Numbered from the stretch's first letter, positions 19,848-32,195 are shown. The stretch: DNA of 64,000 nucleotides from Isochrysis galbana (GCA_018136815.1 CM030941.1:1177582-1241581), one strand, 5' to 3'. The notes: generated by a model from the letters alone, not told the origin. Made by a program: numbers and translations.

Positions 19848-22176
19848 TCATTCAACAAATGCAGCAGGGCTTCGCCGCTCTGTGGTCGAGTCCATGAGTT
19901 GGATGCTGAGAGGAATCTTGTTCGACGCCACGATTGCTCTCCACGTGGCAAGTGCGCGTGCCGATGCCAACACTTGCACTAGTTTCAATATATGGCCTAG
20001 CGCTAGCCGCCGCACCACGATGAGCCGGTCTTGCGCATCGCACAGCTCGCTTGCGAGTCGGAAGGCGTGTTCACTCGCAATATTCTGCTTCTCTTCCGCA
20101 ACATCCTCCACATTCTCCAATAGCCAAAGAACAGCTATATTATGGCCCCAACGCCATAGCGCATAGTGAAGACGCATTAAGGCGAGCGTCTCGATGACCT
20201 GGGAGAGGAAGCGTTGTCGGCGCGATTTCAGAGCGCTATTATATGTGACTAAGTCTTGTGCGGGAGATCCAGGCATCGACTGCAAGAGAAAGTCAAAAGT
20301 TTCACCTCGGTCCCCGGAAGTTTGCCCACACATCTGCACCCTCTCTCTCGGCTTTCGTAGCCTCCCGGAGGATCTAACACCTACCACATCGGCCTCGTCT
20401 TGCCTTGCTCGAACTTGTTGTCCTTCAACCTTGCGACTTCCCGCACACCTTATCGCCATGACCCCATTTTTGGCGCTCACTGCATCGCCATGTGTCGTAG
20501 AGCGCACTCGGGGCCACTCAGGCGCCTGCCTCAAGCCGACTTCTGCTAGGGCTCGGGCCTCCTCCGCTTCTCGATGTGTGGCGTCCGCTTGGGATAGTCT
20601 CGCCTCAGTGCGCTCACACGTTACCCCAACCCATTGGCGAGCTGCCTCCGCCTTGCGATGATGAAGCTCGGCCTCACCTCTCTTCTGTGCCTCGTGTGAG
20701 GCATAGGTCTCCGCCTGAAGAAGCTGAGCCCTCGCCTCCTCCAGCTGCCGCTGAAGCTTGTTGACGGCATCCTGTCCCTCAAGGCGCGCTTTCAAAAGTT
20801 CCGCTGCAAGCTGTTCGCACCTCAATGAAAGTCTGGCGGCATCCCGTTGGCACGCCTCATGCAGCGAGGCAGCATCGGCCTTGGCTGCTGCAGCGTCAAT
20901 CTCTGTAGCCGCCTTTGCCTGCTCTGCGCATGCTAATCTTGCCTCCAGAGAGAGGACCCTCGCGTGCATGCGCGCAAGTTCAGCCTTGCTTGCTGCCACG
21001 GCCATTTTTGCGTTGTGATCAACAGCCTCGGCCCGAGCTTGGGTAGCTACCTCCAATGATTCGGCCTGTGCAAGCCTCTCTTCACTCAAAAGAGAGGCGT
21101 TCTCGATGTCGCGCACTTTTTGGCGCGCAATGAGTGCCTCACTGCGATAGGTGCTTGCCTGCGAAGCAGGTCAACAACCGGGACCATAGCCATTGTGAGC
21201 ATTGTGAGCATCCAATAGTCTCTTTGGCCAGCCCTGACTTGAAACAGCATGCAAATTTGCTGCCCCGAGAGTTAATGATCACCAATCACCAACCATACGG
21301 CAAGACTTCCCATTGTCGGCGCCAATCGGCGTGGTGACCGCGAAAGCTAATGCAGAAAATCTCTTCTCAGGGATCCATGCTTACCTGGGCCCGAGCGGCA
21401 GCAGCTTCGGCAGATACAATCGTGAGCTTCTTCTCTATGGCGACCGCATATGCTTCAAGCGCACGCATCTCCTTTGTGACAACCATGGTCTCGGAAAGAC
21501 CTCGTGTCCCATGCCCCTCAGATTTGGAAATCGCCCATTTGTCATTTGAAGAACCAGCACACGATTGAAGTTCCGGTCGAGCTAGAGCAGGTTGCATCTG
21601 AGCAGCTGCGCTGGTGTGATCCAGTGCACCATGAATCATCTGCACCCGCTCCTCAGAAGCCAGCCTAGCGATACCTAACTCCCTAATGGAAGTGTTGAGA
21701 CCTACCGCGGAGCGCACACTACCAGGGCTCTGCGCGTCGCAGGTCGGCCGGGAGAAGTTTTGCGATTCTAGACTATCTTGCTTCCTGCAATCAGGCTGTG
21801 CAAAGATGTCCTCTTCTCTTCGACTCTCCTCGCCGCTGGGTCTCGGAGTGTTCACAGCCCCAGACAGGGAATCCTCCTTTCCTTGCGTGTGGAGCCTATT
21901 TGTAGTGTCTGCCACCTTTGCCGAATGCGTTGTGCGCGACGGACTTGGCGCACGCGGGGTTTGCACAGTGCTCTGTGCGATAGGCGGCAGACGTCCATCG
22001 TGCACCGCCTCTCCGCCCTGGCTCTGGATCGCAGCGGCGAGTCCTCTCCACCGGTGGAGAGACGCTGTGAGAAGTGCTCGGTTGCGATGGGCCAGAGTTC
22101 TGATTGCCTGCTCCGCACCGAGCATCCGCTGCAAGAGTGGCAGGGCCGTCGCACACATGCACTCTCCTCCACCCAT
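19848..22176 (-). CDS. Long coiled-coil protein with Sfi1-like W-R repeats
   Basis: Two exons: 21385-22176 (ATG at 22176) and 19848-21158, joined in phase 0 through a CAG|GTAAGC donor and TTCGCAG acceptor, giving 700 residues. The middle (about residues 240-440) is continuous heptad coiled coil rich in Ala, Glu and Gln. At both ends there are helices of the type LAHRNRALLTASLHRWRGLA (residues ~25), ETLALMRLHYALWRWGHNIA and VLASARALATWRAIVAS, which resemble Sfi1 centrin-binding repeats (L-x3-L-x4-W). A centrosomal or basal-body role would fit but is inferred. The region between exon 1 and the coiled coil is Ser/Arg-rich and disordered. Confidence 0.65.
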
Positions 22177-22224
22177 CGTTCCCGAGCCGTCGTGAGAGCA
22201 GCGAAAGAAGAGAAGAGAAGAGCA

Positions 22225-22440
22225 AAGGAGAGAGGAAGGGGGGGGGGGGATGAGAGTGAGTGAGAGAGAGGGAGAGACGGAGAGAGAGACGGGAGAAGGA
22301 AGAGAGGGGAAGAGAAGGAGAGGGAGAGGGAGAAAGGAAGAGGGGGAGGAAGGCTCGGGGTGGAGGAAGGTGGGGAGAGAAGGCAGAGAAGAGAGAGAAA
22401 AAGACCGAGATCAAATGAAGAAGGACTGTTTGTGAGAGAC
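22225..22440 (+). repeat. GA/G-rich (polypurine) tract 5' of the Sfi1-like gene
   Basis: About 215 bases of AGAGAGGG/GGAGAGAGA sequence on the plus strand, pyrimidine-only on the coding strand of the neighbouring gene, 50 bases from its start codon. Confidence 0.7.
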
Positions 22441-22506
22441 TCTGGAGAAGCGAAGGGAGAGAGAGAGTCACCTTTTGCCTCGAGCACTCATCATGAGAGC
22501 GCCCCC

Positions 22507-22665
22507 CGTCGGAGTTGTCTTGTAGTGTGAGTATAACCCTAGTGCTGTGCGGCCGTAGCCCTCGGCGGCAACGGACGGAGCAGCGGAGCCCCGAAGTAAC
22601 CCCTACCACCCCGCGATGGGCGATGGGGGTGTGCGTGCGCGGTTGGTTGTTGGTTGCGCTTGTGC
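22507..22665 (+). repeat. Dispersed 'GCTGAGGGACCGTAGCCC' repeat, copy 2
   Basis: Contains CCTAGTGCTGTGCGGCCGTA, GGCAACGGA, ACCCCGCGATGGGCGATGGG and GGTGTGCGTGCGCGGTTGG in the order seen at 8648 and 31780. Confidence 0.6.
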
Positions 22666-24225
22666 AGACTTGCTTCGAAGACCCACACAACACCCAGCTT
22701 GCCTTGCTTTCTTGCGCCCCCCTCAGCACCCAAAAGTCGCGTTCCGTCAAAAGAGGGCCAGGTTATTATTTTTTTAAACCCAGATGTGCATGTTTTCTTT
22801 TTCAAGACTCCATTGTATTATTATCACAAAGATGAGTACAAAGCTAAAGACGTGTAACGAAACTACTTTTCTGCAATCACGCGGTGCGCTCTGTTGCGGG
22901 CATACACCGCTCAGATTCACAGGGGTGTGCGATCGGAGCGGCAGAACTAGGGCATCGATGGGGATGTATGCTGGTTGAATCAAAACAGTGTTCCACAGAC
23001 GAGGGTTGGGGGTTATCCAACCCGATCACCTTCGACATTGCCAATGGGTCACGCTGATTGGGCGAAAAATGCTTGCAATCGACCAAGGCTAGGGACTAGG
23101 AGAAGCAGTTAACTAGTTAACTCAGTTAGTGGTTGTTAGCTACCTCCTAAATAGCGTAAGTAGTTAACTAACTGCCCCCAACTCGCAAGTAACTACTATT
23201 AACTCGCAAGTAACTAGGGCTGAGCAAGTCTTCTTCGCAGTTAACTACACCAACGGCGTCGGAGCTTCGCGCTGCGCGCTGCGCGCGGCCAACCATAACT
23301 AAACATAGATAGGGTAAAGTGAAATACAAACGCATGAATGACAACAATTATGTTTTACCACAGCTCATAACCATCCTCATAAGCTTTCACACAACCAGTC
23401 ACAAGTCTAGCTAGACGTCTAGACTTATTACATTCCACATTCCCCCATTATTATCACTACTACTAGCTACTAGTATAGTAGGTAGTAGTATTCAATCCGT
23501 GTTGTACGCTGCCACAAGCGAGCGCTCGAGCGCTCGAGCGTCGAATCCTTCACAGCCTTACGGAGGTCACCATGCATTGCTCCGGCCGCGTAAAAACACA
23601 CGTTCGACCTCGTCGTCGTGCCCTGCGGCTGCAACGTTATTGGCAAGCTATTCAACGGTCTCGAAATCCTCCTCGGCGCCATCGTCGGATTTCGTCGGCG
23701 TTCGACGGAGGTTGGGGGGAGGAGGGATTGAGGGACTGGGGGGAAGGCGGCAGGGGGGCCTCCTTGTACTATACATATCATAATAATTCATCTCTATTAT
23801 ACTACTATTGTAATATTTTTATATCTACTAGCTACTAGCTACTAGGTAACTACTAGTTAACCACCAACTTAGAAAGTCAGAAACCACGTAACTAGCAGGT
23901 AACTACTGCCAAACACATACAACCAGTTAACTAACTACCCCTCAAATGGCTACTAACTAGTGCCCCCCAACGTTGATAGTTAACTACAGTCCCTGGCCTT
24001 CGACCCATGTGCTCGGTGCCATACCTCAGACAGAGGGAGGAGGGTCGGCAAGGTTTCTCCTGGGCCAGGGTGTCTCCGCAGATGCTTGCGCAATCAGACG
24101 TGTAGCAGAGACTTGCGCAATTAGACGTGTAGCAGAGGAGCCCCATCGTCTCAATCATGTGTGGGTGAAAGTGACTTTCACGGGGGGACCTCTTCGGATG
24201 GATCAACTCCCCCCAGTATGACTGA
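22666..24225. repeat. Gene-free region with GTTAACTA-rich flanks
   Basis: 23095-23245 and 23828-23992 are dense in GTTAACTA, TAACTAGC and GTAACTACTA motifs and enclose ~580 bases of unrelated sequence (GCGCTGCGCGCTGCGCGCGG near 23265; a short GC-rich block at 23510-23760). The arrangement suggests terminal repeats of a non-coding element. No ORF in between has a recognisable product. Confidence 0.45.
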
Positions 24226-27180
24226 AATCTTGTTGTACTAGCCAAAATACTAACCAATAGGCTAAGCAAAGTAATTGGGAACATTATATCCGACAATCAA
24301 CTAGGCTTCGTGCCTAGAAGATTGATCAGCGAAGCCACCCACCTTCTGCAACTGACAAGGGCATACCTCGACGAAACAGGCGAGCCAGGCCTCCTCCTAG
24401 CACTCGACTGGGAAAAAGCTTTTGACAGAGTCAGCTGGGAGTTCTACCACCTGGCCCTCCGCCTCCTCAATTTCGGGCCCGACTTCCAGCACCTGGCACA
24501 AGCACTTACAAGCGAGGCGGCAAGACCCGTCCGCACGATTAAAATCAACGGGGGCCGAAGCTACCCCTTCACGATAGGGAGTGGGATGCCCCAAGGATGC
24601 CCCCTCTCGCCGCTCACCTTCCTCCTTACGACGGAAGCTCTCACCCGCGCCATAAACAGCGACCCCGACATACAAGGGGTTAACCTCAACGGGTACGAAC
24701 TGAAGATTAGCCAGTTCGCCGACGACACGGCGCTCATCACGAGCGACTACACAAGCCTGAAGCGGGCCCTAATGTGGGTGCGGACGCACGAACGGGCCAC
24801 GGGGGGCAAAACAAACGAAGCCAAATTTCAAGGAATCCGAATGGGCTCGCAAAGGCTACGCAAGCCGCCGTGGGACATGCGTAAATACAACTGGATAGAG
24901 AACGATCAATACCTCACCATACTAGGCGTCCCGCTAGGAGCCCCGGAAGCCCTCAAGCCCTTCTGGAAGAAACTCGCAGACAAAGTAGACAACAAAGCAG
25001 CCAGATTGGCGCCGATTACGCGACACATGACCATATTCGGTAGGACCAACATAGCGAACTTTATAATATACGGCACACCACGCTACTGGATGCAAACGTT
25101 GGCAGCCCCTACTTGGTTCCACGGGAGAATCCAAAAAGCGGCGGACAAAATTCTATGGGAGAGCCCTTACACAGGCAAAATCACGAAGTGGGTGAGGCAC
25201 CCACAATACCCCGTACACGACGCGGAGTGCGCATCACGAACAATGGGGATCGGCCTCCTCCACTGGACAACGCACGTGAGAGCTCTACAAACAAAATGGA
25301 TACTAAACTACCTCAACGCAAGAAAAGCTATTTGGAAGCATGCGCTCGACGCGTGGTTCTGCCGGACTGGACTCGGCCGCGGGGCAGTCCTATCCTCGAT
25401 TCCTACGAAGACGCTCACCCGCAGTATCAGGGGAAACCCGGCACTGCCAGCATTCTGGAAGGACGCCTTGGTGTACTTCAGGACCCTAAACATACGCCGC
25501 ACGAGACTCACAAGGGAAGGAGCACTGTCACAGCCAATATGGCACAATCCTCACGACCCACCACCGCTCAAACGCGGGGCGTGGATCAGCCTATGGGAAT
25601 CCCTTCAGACGCACGTTGCACATAACATCTATAAAAACGAGGACCTCACGGAACCTTACACGCGAGAGGATTGCGCTCAATACCTGGAACACCTCCCCGA
25701 AATATTCGATCACAAGGGGAGCAGAATAAACAAAACGGAATTCCTAGACTCGTGGGAGCGGGTGGTGCAACACGTCTCGCACCTCCTAGAAAAAGCAAAA
25801 GAGACCCCGCCCCATGACCCGGCCCCCGCCGAGTCGAGCACGGGATCGCCGAGCGCGTCAGCATTGCCGCTAGAAGTGTCTAGAGAAACCAAAGTCTCCG
25901 AGAGCGACACGTACATAACTAGAATGAATAACATATGGATCTATACAAACACCAACTATCTAGGCGAGACCACAGACACCACCGTGGTAGCAAAACCGGG
26001 CGAGGAGGATCACTACTACGCCCCAGCTAAATGGGAAAATGGACTAAAAGGCCCGAAACACCTCGAATTCCCTCTTGCGGACGAGTACACGCTTAACGAA
26101 AAGACACAACTAGACCAAATCACCGTGTCGGATATAACGCGAGAGCTCAAAGGGGACGGCCCCCGCAACAAACCTCAGCCAGCGCGAGAGGCGTGGGCCC
26201 GCAAGCTAGACCTAACGCACGATGAATGGAAGCACGTGGCGAAACTCTATACCCACCCCCTACTAAAACACACAGACAAACACCTGCACTTCAAGCACGT
26301 TACCCATAGGAGGCTGGGTACGCGAAACCGGTTCGCAGCGGCGACCACCACAAGATGTAGACTCTGCGGGAAACACAGAGAAAACTCGACGCACCTAGCT
26401 AGATGCCCGTCCACGCTTCCGATATTTCAAACCATAGAAGCCGTAGCGGGGTACACCCCGGCGAAAGACAGATCGACGACTCAAAAAATCAAAGACAGAC
26501 TATTCGCATACCCGAATTCCCCGACGCCGGATAGCCTTAAAGCCCTCTACCTAATAGCATGGAGATACATCATAAGCGACTTCTACAAAGTGGAATTCGA
26601 AAATCACACCTTCCACCACGTACCGGTTATCGAAAGAGTCCTAAGCAGGTTCACGGCCCTCGTCAGAGGTCGGGAACCTCCGGACAACTTCTTGACCGCA
26701 CGCACGCGCAAGGCCTCCCTGGGAAGGAAGCCGAAAATCAAATCTCCACACGACCTCAGCGCCCCTGTCTTCTTAACTAACAACAAAGGCGCCCTAGTCA
26801 TGAGCACGAATCTATCTCTGGTAGCGGAAGCCCTCAACATAGCAGAGCGACTAGCCTAACCAAGCGACCCCGCGCCGCGAGCCGCCCACCATCCTAAAGT
26901 AGGCCCTAGACACACTGACCACAGCTGCCTGACACCCAGCACAAGGAGCAAACACACAATAGCCGGTAGCCCGATGGCATAGGAGGAAGGCGCGAAACAG
27001 GCCATCGCGAATCGGCACACACCGTCTGCCACTGGAGACCCACGACACCCAGCCCCTAGGTAGAGCACGAGGGGACGAGCCGCAAGGCAGGTGTAGGGGG
27101 AGTGAAGGGAAACGGGCGAGGCTGCGAAGATACCGTGCAAAGTCGCGCGCGCGGCGAGAATATTAAGAATTTTTTTTTCC
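24226..27180 (+). mobile_element. 5'-truncated LINE (non-LTR retrotransposon) with reverse transcriptase
   Basis: The frame enters at 24226-24240 inside the reverse transcriptase (ILTNRLSKVIGNIISDNQLG, FVPRR) and is open to the stop at 26859, ~877 residues. RT landmarks: LLLALDWEKAFDRVSWEFYH, GSGMPQGCPLSPLTFLLTTE, and the catalytic box FADDTALI. A C-terminal zinc knuckle reads CRLCGKHRENSTHLARCP, as in zf-RVT domains of L1-like LINEs. The endonuclease and the first RT blocks are missing, the usual outcome of incomplete reverse transcription. The 3' UTR (26860-27180) ends GCGAGAATATTAAGAA plus a T run; the same 3' UTR occurs at 50430-50580. The copy lacks internal stops, so it is recent, but it cannot be autonomous. 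Confidence 0.9.
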
Positions 27181-27253
27181 AAATACGCTTCCGGTACAAA
27201 AAAATCTTCTAGTATTTGAGTAAAGGCAGACACCCACCTCACAGTGCTCAACC

Positions 27254-27670
27254 ATGTCTACAAATGGAAGGGCGCCTGCTGATATAGTACTGAAGCGATT
27301 GGAATGGATCAAAAAAAAGATGGACGAGAACTTTAAAAAATTCATCACACCTCTCTTTCCAAATGCCAATTCTAAAACTGCCATGCAGGTTATAGCGGAA
27401 GCATTGGACAGCATCAGTCCGCCGCCGCCGGTTGGGGGCTCCCAGGCCGACCTAAGTATGTTGACGTACACTGAAGAATGTAAGTTCTTATTCAATGTAT
27501 TCAATTTCAAGCACAATACGAAAATTGAAGACACCTTACACTCCATTTGCGAGATTGATAAACCATTCACATTGGTTTATATTAGACACACTCTCTTGAG
27601 CAATAAATTCACTGAGAAAACAATCCTCGATACGAGTCGTGACGTTCTGCTGCGCCCGCCGCGGGAGTGA
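27254..27670 (+). CDS. Small orphan protein, AT-richer than surroundings
   Basis: The ATG at 27254 (CTCAACCATGTC) gives 138 residues. Lys/Asp-rich N-terminus (IVLKRLEWIKKKMDENFKKF), a central PPPPVGG linker, and a helical C-terminus (EDTLHSICEIDKPFTLVYIR). No family recognised. Base composition is clearly more AT-rich than the neighbouring genes and it begins 75 bases after the LINE tail, so it may be an import or part of another element. No intron seen. Confidence 0.45.
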   Translation: MSTNGRAPADIVLKRLEWIKKKMDENFKKFITPLFPNANSKTAMQVIAEALDSISPPPPVGGSQADLSMLTYTEECKFLFNVFNFKHNTKIEDTLHSICEIDKPFTLVYIRHTLLSNKFTEKTILDTSRDVLLRPPRE

Positions 27671-27699
27671 TAGACGTATTTTGAAACGGAGTATTTATC

Positions 27700-28060
27700 A
27701 CACCGGATTCCTTATTGATCCGTCCCACTCGTCGGCCGCCCGAGATTGATCGCCTGCCTGCTGAAGGCAAGACGTCATCTGCGCAGCCCTCAGTGCACCT
27801 CATAGTGCGCGCATACGGCCCCCTAGGCCACACACGTACCCGCCCTGACCGCAGGCCCGATGAGCTTCCAGGAAGTCGTTCCCTAGGAGGAGCATCGGGG
27901 CTCGCTTCGACGACCAGGAAGCGATGGTGGAATTCTACGGAAGCGAGGGAGAAGACGAGAGTGGCATAGCCACGGACGCCGAGCGGGTTGCCGTCCGGCC
28001 CCACGACGGCCGGCCGCGTAGTCGCGCGTTCCCAGGCGACGCAGGCCCCAGTGTCCTAGT
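27700..28060 (-). mobile_element. Fossil LTR-type retroelement fragment (retropepsin region)
   Basis: The minus strand shows RPAVVGPDGNPLGVRGYATL and a following FHHRFLVVEA stretch, the pattern of the C-terminal half of Gypsy-type retropepsins. The DNA matches 54840-54960 (GGCCGGCCGTCGT.GGGCCGG). The copy is short and broken and looks old. No LTRs were seen. Confidence 0.4.
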
Positions 28061-28428
28061 GAGGAGGGCAGGGAGGATAGGGGGGGGGGGATGCCCTGCA
28101 AGTAGAAGTTATACCATCCTTTGGGGGGTTTTGCCAAGAAAACAACCAAACCTGAGGTCGCCACCTCTCAGGAAGTTGCAAGTTTCCTTCCTGTGCGTGT
28201 GGCATAGCATTTATTTGGGACGGCACGTGTGGATGTCATCTATCAATCATTTATCGATCGTCTTCCTAGTAGACACCACGGAAGGGCGTCACACGTCACA
28301 AGCAACGCAACCCGAACTTAATATTCCGAGGACCATAGAGGATCGGGTGATTGGGTAGCACGTGCATGATGTGCAAGCCGCACCGCACTCTCGTTTGGAA
28401 GGAGAAGCTGACCGCATTGGCCTTAGAA
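28061..28428. other. Intergenic, nothing recognised
   Basis: No ORF or repeat that I can name; it is the 3' flank of the gene on the minus strand. Confidence 0.4.
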
Positions 28429-31400
28429 TCAATTTTCCGCTATGTCTGCGCTGTTCGGCGCAGATGAGGCCTGCTCCATGACGGGGCTATAAGAAGACCC
28501 TACACGGTCAAGTGAATCCTTGAAAGAAGCTAACAACGTTCGATTGAGCACTTCTGTCTGCGACGGCAACTCCCCATGCGCCGTAGGCTCGATCCCTTCA
28601 TCGGGGTCGCCAACCAAGTTGGCCGCGTCGGAGGGCGTGCGGTCGACATCATCAATTTTGCTCGTTGCTGCTTGTTCGGACATCCACGCGTCGCGCAGAT
28701 TCTTGCGCTTTTCATCCGACATTGCGATGCCAGGAGGTAGCTCGACTTGGCCGAGGCGTTCTCGAAGCTCAGCTATTGTGGGCATAGAGGCACTCATTGT
28801 AGCTGATGAGGCGTCAGCGGCCATAGCATCATTCAAGCGTGCGCGCAGCGCTGCGATGGATGCGCTCATGTCGCCAGCATCGGCCGAATCGCCAAAGTTT
28901 AGGCGAGCGTCCGGTAAATCCGAGGCACGAACGGAATCCTCGTCCTCTTCTCCCTCGACCTGTCCATCCCCATCGTCTTTCTTGGGGCTCAGCCTATGAA
29001 GAAATCCGTCTACACGAGTAGACATCGGGGAGACCCCACGAGCGAGATATGCAGCAACGCGCGCCTCGTGTGTCCCCACCTTCTCCCACGGAGACTGGTC
29101 CTCGGCACTGGAGCAAGAGCCACCAGAGGCAGAGGCGCCCGAAACAAGGGACCATTCACCAGAAGAAGGCGGATGGTGCTCGCTACGTCCCTCGGATGGG
29201 GCCCGCTCCGTCTCTACGACAACTGGGCGCTCCGAGGATGCATTGGACCTGAAGCCCCAGGAGTTCGTTTGGCCGGGTGATGAGACCAGAGCATCTCAGA
29301 GGCACAGGGGCTCAGCAGCAAGGCGGGGGGCATCTGGCGCGTGCATACTAGGGTAGCCAAGGGTGGTGCCGGCCTGCTCACGTCGACAGCCCGGATGTAT
29401 GGATGTCATGCTCTGGCGCTTCCTCGTCATCGTCGTCCTCGATGGCGAAAGCCTCGTCAGCAGATGCGATGGCAGGGTCGAATGGAGAGCCCAGGGGCGA
29501 GCATGCGGGTGGCATTGCGGCCGAAATCGTGAGACGTTGGATTGGCATTGGCACCGGAGGAGCGCTGATGTCGCGACCGGATGTTGGCCGCATCCTCGTG
29601 GGCGATACGTAGTAAAAGGGGTCGGCTCCCGGCCGACCTCGTGCCGTCTTCGGTCTGTCAGAATCGTCGGAACGCAGCGAAGCGCTCAAATCGGCATCCA
29701 CTTGGACCTGAAGGCCCGATGCAGCCAGTGCGCGAAATTTCTGGGGCTCATTCCCAGCCGGCAGCTCATCACCAGTCCCTGGAGTTCGAAGCTCGAGGTT
29801 GCGCCGGTTTGCGTTTCCCTCATGCACCAACTCGGATACCGCTGCACCGCGTGGGGCCGACGATTCCTCCGAGGCGATCTGGTTTGAGAACAGGCGCGTG
29901 CACGACCACGAGGGGTTCTTGTCGTCTGTTTGATCCTCGCCCTCCTCGCCTTCGTAAAAGACCTCCAACTCTGCCATCTCCCTGTCTCTTGTGAGGTGTG
30001 AAATAAGGCGAGAGACTAGTTGTTCTCGCATACCCGAGCTTGATAGGCCGAATTGCGAACAGAGGGCAGTTAGTTCTGACGTCGACGAGGCACTCGCCAG
30101 CGCAAGAACGCGTCTAACTACCTCCTCTCGATCAAGTGCGTCATCAACCTGAGTCATAGCGTCACCATCAGCGTCATCTTTGACGTCCTCATCAATGTCA
30201 TCCAAAGAATCAAATGTATCGAACATGCTCCGAAATGGCTGCGCGCCCGTCTCCGTCGAGCCGTCGTGGACATCTTGAAGGTAGATTTCATCGTCCTCAT
30301 ATCGGTCATCACAAATATCATCTTGCTGCTCTTCTTCTTCCAGTATAGGAAATGCGGTGCTGTCCCCTTCTAAAAGTGGGCCATGCGACTCGCCCCCTGC
30401 TTCGCAAATCTGCCGCACCAATTGTAGCAATGTTGTGCGCTGGCGAGTGGCCATTGGACCGCGCATTGCACCCACGCCATACAATAACCTAAGCAAGAAG
30501 GGCAGATTCGCCTCGTCCTCCTCGATGAGGTCGTGGATCTGGCCGTGGACAAGCTCCTCTGCCGCGGAAGCGAGGCGCGGGTCGTGCGCATGCTCCAAGA
30601 TGGCCATTCGGCTAGGGATCAATTTCGTATTGACAGGTTGTCCCGCCGCGTTAGGAACAGCCTCAGTCATTCCCACAGACGCTTCTAGGTCTCGGATCTT
30701 CGTGGTGACGGCCCGAATCACATCTTCCTGCGAAGAGATTGCGCGCATGAGCAGCTGGTGCTCGTTGACTTCAGACTGGTCCGTTGTGTCGTACTCCAAA
30801 CCCGAAAGCTCAGCAGATGGCCAATGCGCCTCGCTTTGACCAGCTCCCGTTGAATCAGCGTCATGTTCATCCAGGCGTTGGTAGTATGGTATGGCAATGC
30901 CGCGGATTTCCAAGCCCTTCCCCTCAAAGCTGGCGCTCTGTGCGCGGCTGCTCAACCGTTCGAGCTTCTGTATTCCATCCATGAGTTCAGCCGTAAGTGG
31001 TGCAGCGTTCTGGGCCTCCACCTGCTGCTTGAGCTCCCGCAGCTGCCCGAGGTGCGCCTTTAAGGCGTCGGTGTCCAGCTCTGCTGCCTGTGCGGAGTTA
31101 ATGCGGCATGCAGACTCAACCGCCACGGCCGCTCGCGCCTTGATCTTTGTGAGCCGAGAGATTGCAAGGTTGATCTGTTCCTTGGCACTGAGCTGCGGCG
31201 CCGGCTTGCCCACGACTTTGAGCTGAGCGGCTCTACTGGCCATGACGCCAGAGGCGCGCTGCTGTATAGCTGCAAGTCGTTGAAGCGAGTCCCTGAGATG
31301 CGTGGTCGGCTCAGCGTCTGGCTGGGCAGCTCGGCAGAAGCCAAGGTCTGCGCCATCCAGCTCATCGTCCGAGCTCCCCTTGCTCTCTGCTGAAAGGTCG

Positions 31401-31483
31401 AAGAGTTCGGGCGGGCCGAACTCCTCGTGCATGAGGTGGTGGAGAGATGAGGTCTCTGGCAACAGGTGGTCGTAGCCACTCAT
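28429..31483 (-). CDS. Large acidic SAP-domain protein
   Basis: Two exons: 29382-31483 (ATG at 31483, MSGYDHLLPETS) and 28429-29248, joined by CTGTCGAC|GTGAGC and CTTCAG|G in phase 2, giving 973 residues. The in-frame TGA seen by reading on lies within the intron. Residues ~530-580 contain a SAP-like helix pair (VRRVLALASASSTSELTALC then SQFGLSSSGMREQLVSRLIS), a DNA/RNA-binding fold. There are several Asp/Glu-rich stretches (EEEEQQDDICDD, DDIDEDVKDDADGD, EDDDDEEAPEHD). N-terminal residues 70-230 are helical. A nuclear role (chromatin or RNA) fits SAP plus acidic regions, but the gene is not otherwise identified. A G-rich tract on the plus strand (C-rich on coding) lies directly 5'. Confidence 0.65.
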
Positions 31484-31539
31484 GCGTAACGCTGGGTCAG
31501 GCACGCCGCGCTGCTGGGGATGAGGGATGGGGCAGGGCG

Positions 31540-31700
31540 AAGGGGGGCGGGGGGGGGAGAGGGTAGGAGGGATGGCGGAAGGGGGGGGGGAGGGGGGGGG
31601 GAGGGGGGGGGGGGAATGGGAGTAGTAGTAGGGGGGACGGGGGCGGGGGGGAGGGAAGGGCGGGGGAGGGAGAGAGGTCGGGAGGGTGAAAATAGAAGAA
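31540..31700 (+). repeat. G-rich tract 5' of the SAP-domain gene
   Basis: G runs with A interruptions, C/T on the coding strand of the gene starting at 31483. Confidence 0.65.
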
Positions 31701-31779
31701 ATGGGGGAGGCGGGGAAGGCAGAGATGGGCAATCCGCAACCAAGGGCTCGCTCTCCTACTTTATACTTTAGGGCTCCTG

Positions 31780-31950
31780 TCAGAGTTTTCTTGTTGTCCT
31801 AGTTTGGTCCTAGTGCTGAGGGACCGTGCCTCCTCGGCAACGGAGCCCCTCTACCCCGCGATGACCGCGATGGGGGTGTGCGCGGTTGGTGTATGTGGCT
31901 AGGGATGCTAGCCAACAAGACCTCTTACAAGACTACAATTTCTAACGCTC
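31780..31950 (+). repeat. Dispersed 'GCTGAGGGACCGTAGCCC' repeat, copy 3
   Basis: GTCCTAGTGCTGAGGGACCG, TCGGCAACGGAGCCCCTC, GTGTGCGCGGTTGGTGTATG, TGGCTAGGGATGCTAG and TTTCTAACG follow copy 1 block by block. Confidence 0.7.
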
Positions 31951-31984
31951 CCTCCCCCATTCTCCGCCGCTCCGGCCCCCTCGC

Positions 31985-32195
31985 GTCGCTCCGCTTCCCC
32001 CCCCCCCTCCCCTTCCCCCCCCCCCCCCGACGGTAGTCTTTCCCCCCCCCACCCCCTCCCCATACACTCCAATCCCCCCCCCCCTCCCCCCCCCCCCCGC
32101 CCGCTCCCCCCTCCCCCCTCCCCCCCCCCCCCCCCCCCTCCTCCCCCGCCGCTTCGCCCTCCCGTATTCCCCCCCCCCCCCCCCTCCCCCCTCGC
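31985..32195 (+). repeat. C-rich tract 5' of V-ATPase e
   Basis: Runs of up to ~20 C separated by short T/G/A interruptions, ending 25 bases before the start codon at 32219. Pyrimidine-rich on the coding strand. Confidence 0.7.

Noticed and set aside
31480-31743. Proline-rich N-terminal extension of the SAP-domain gene
   Set aside because: It arises from the G-rich tract; the ATG at 31483 gives a normal start.
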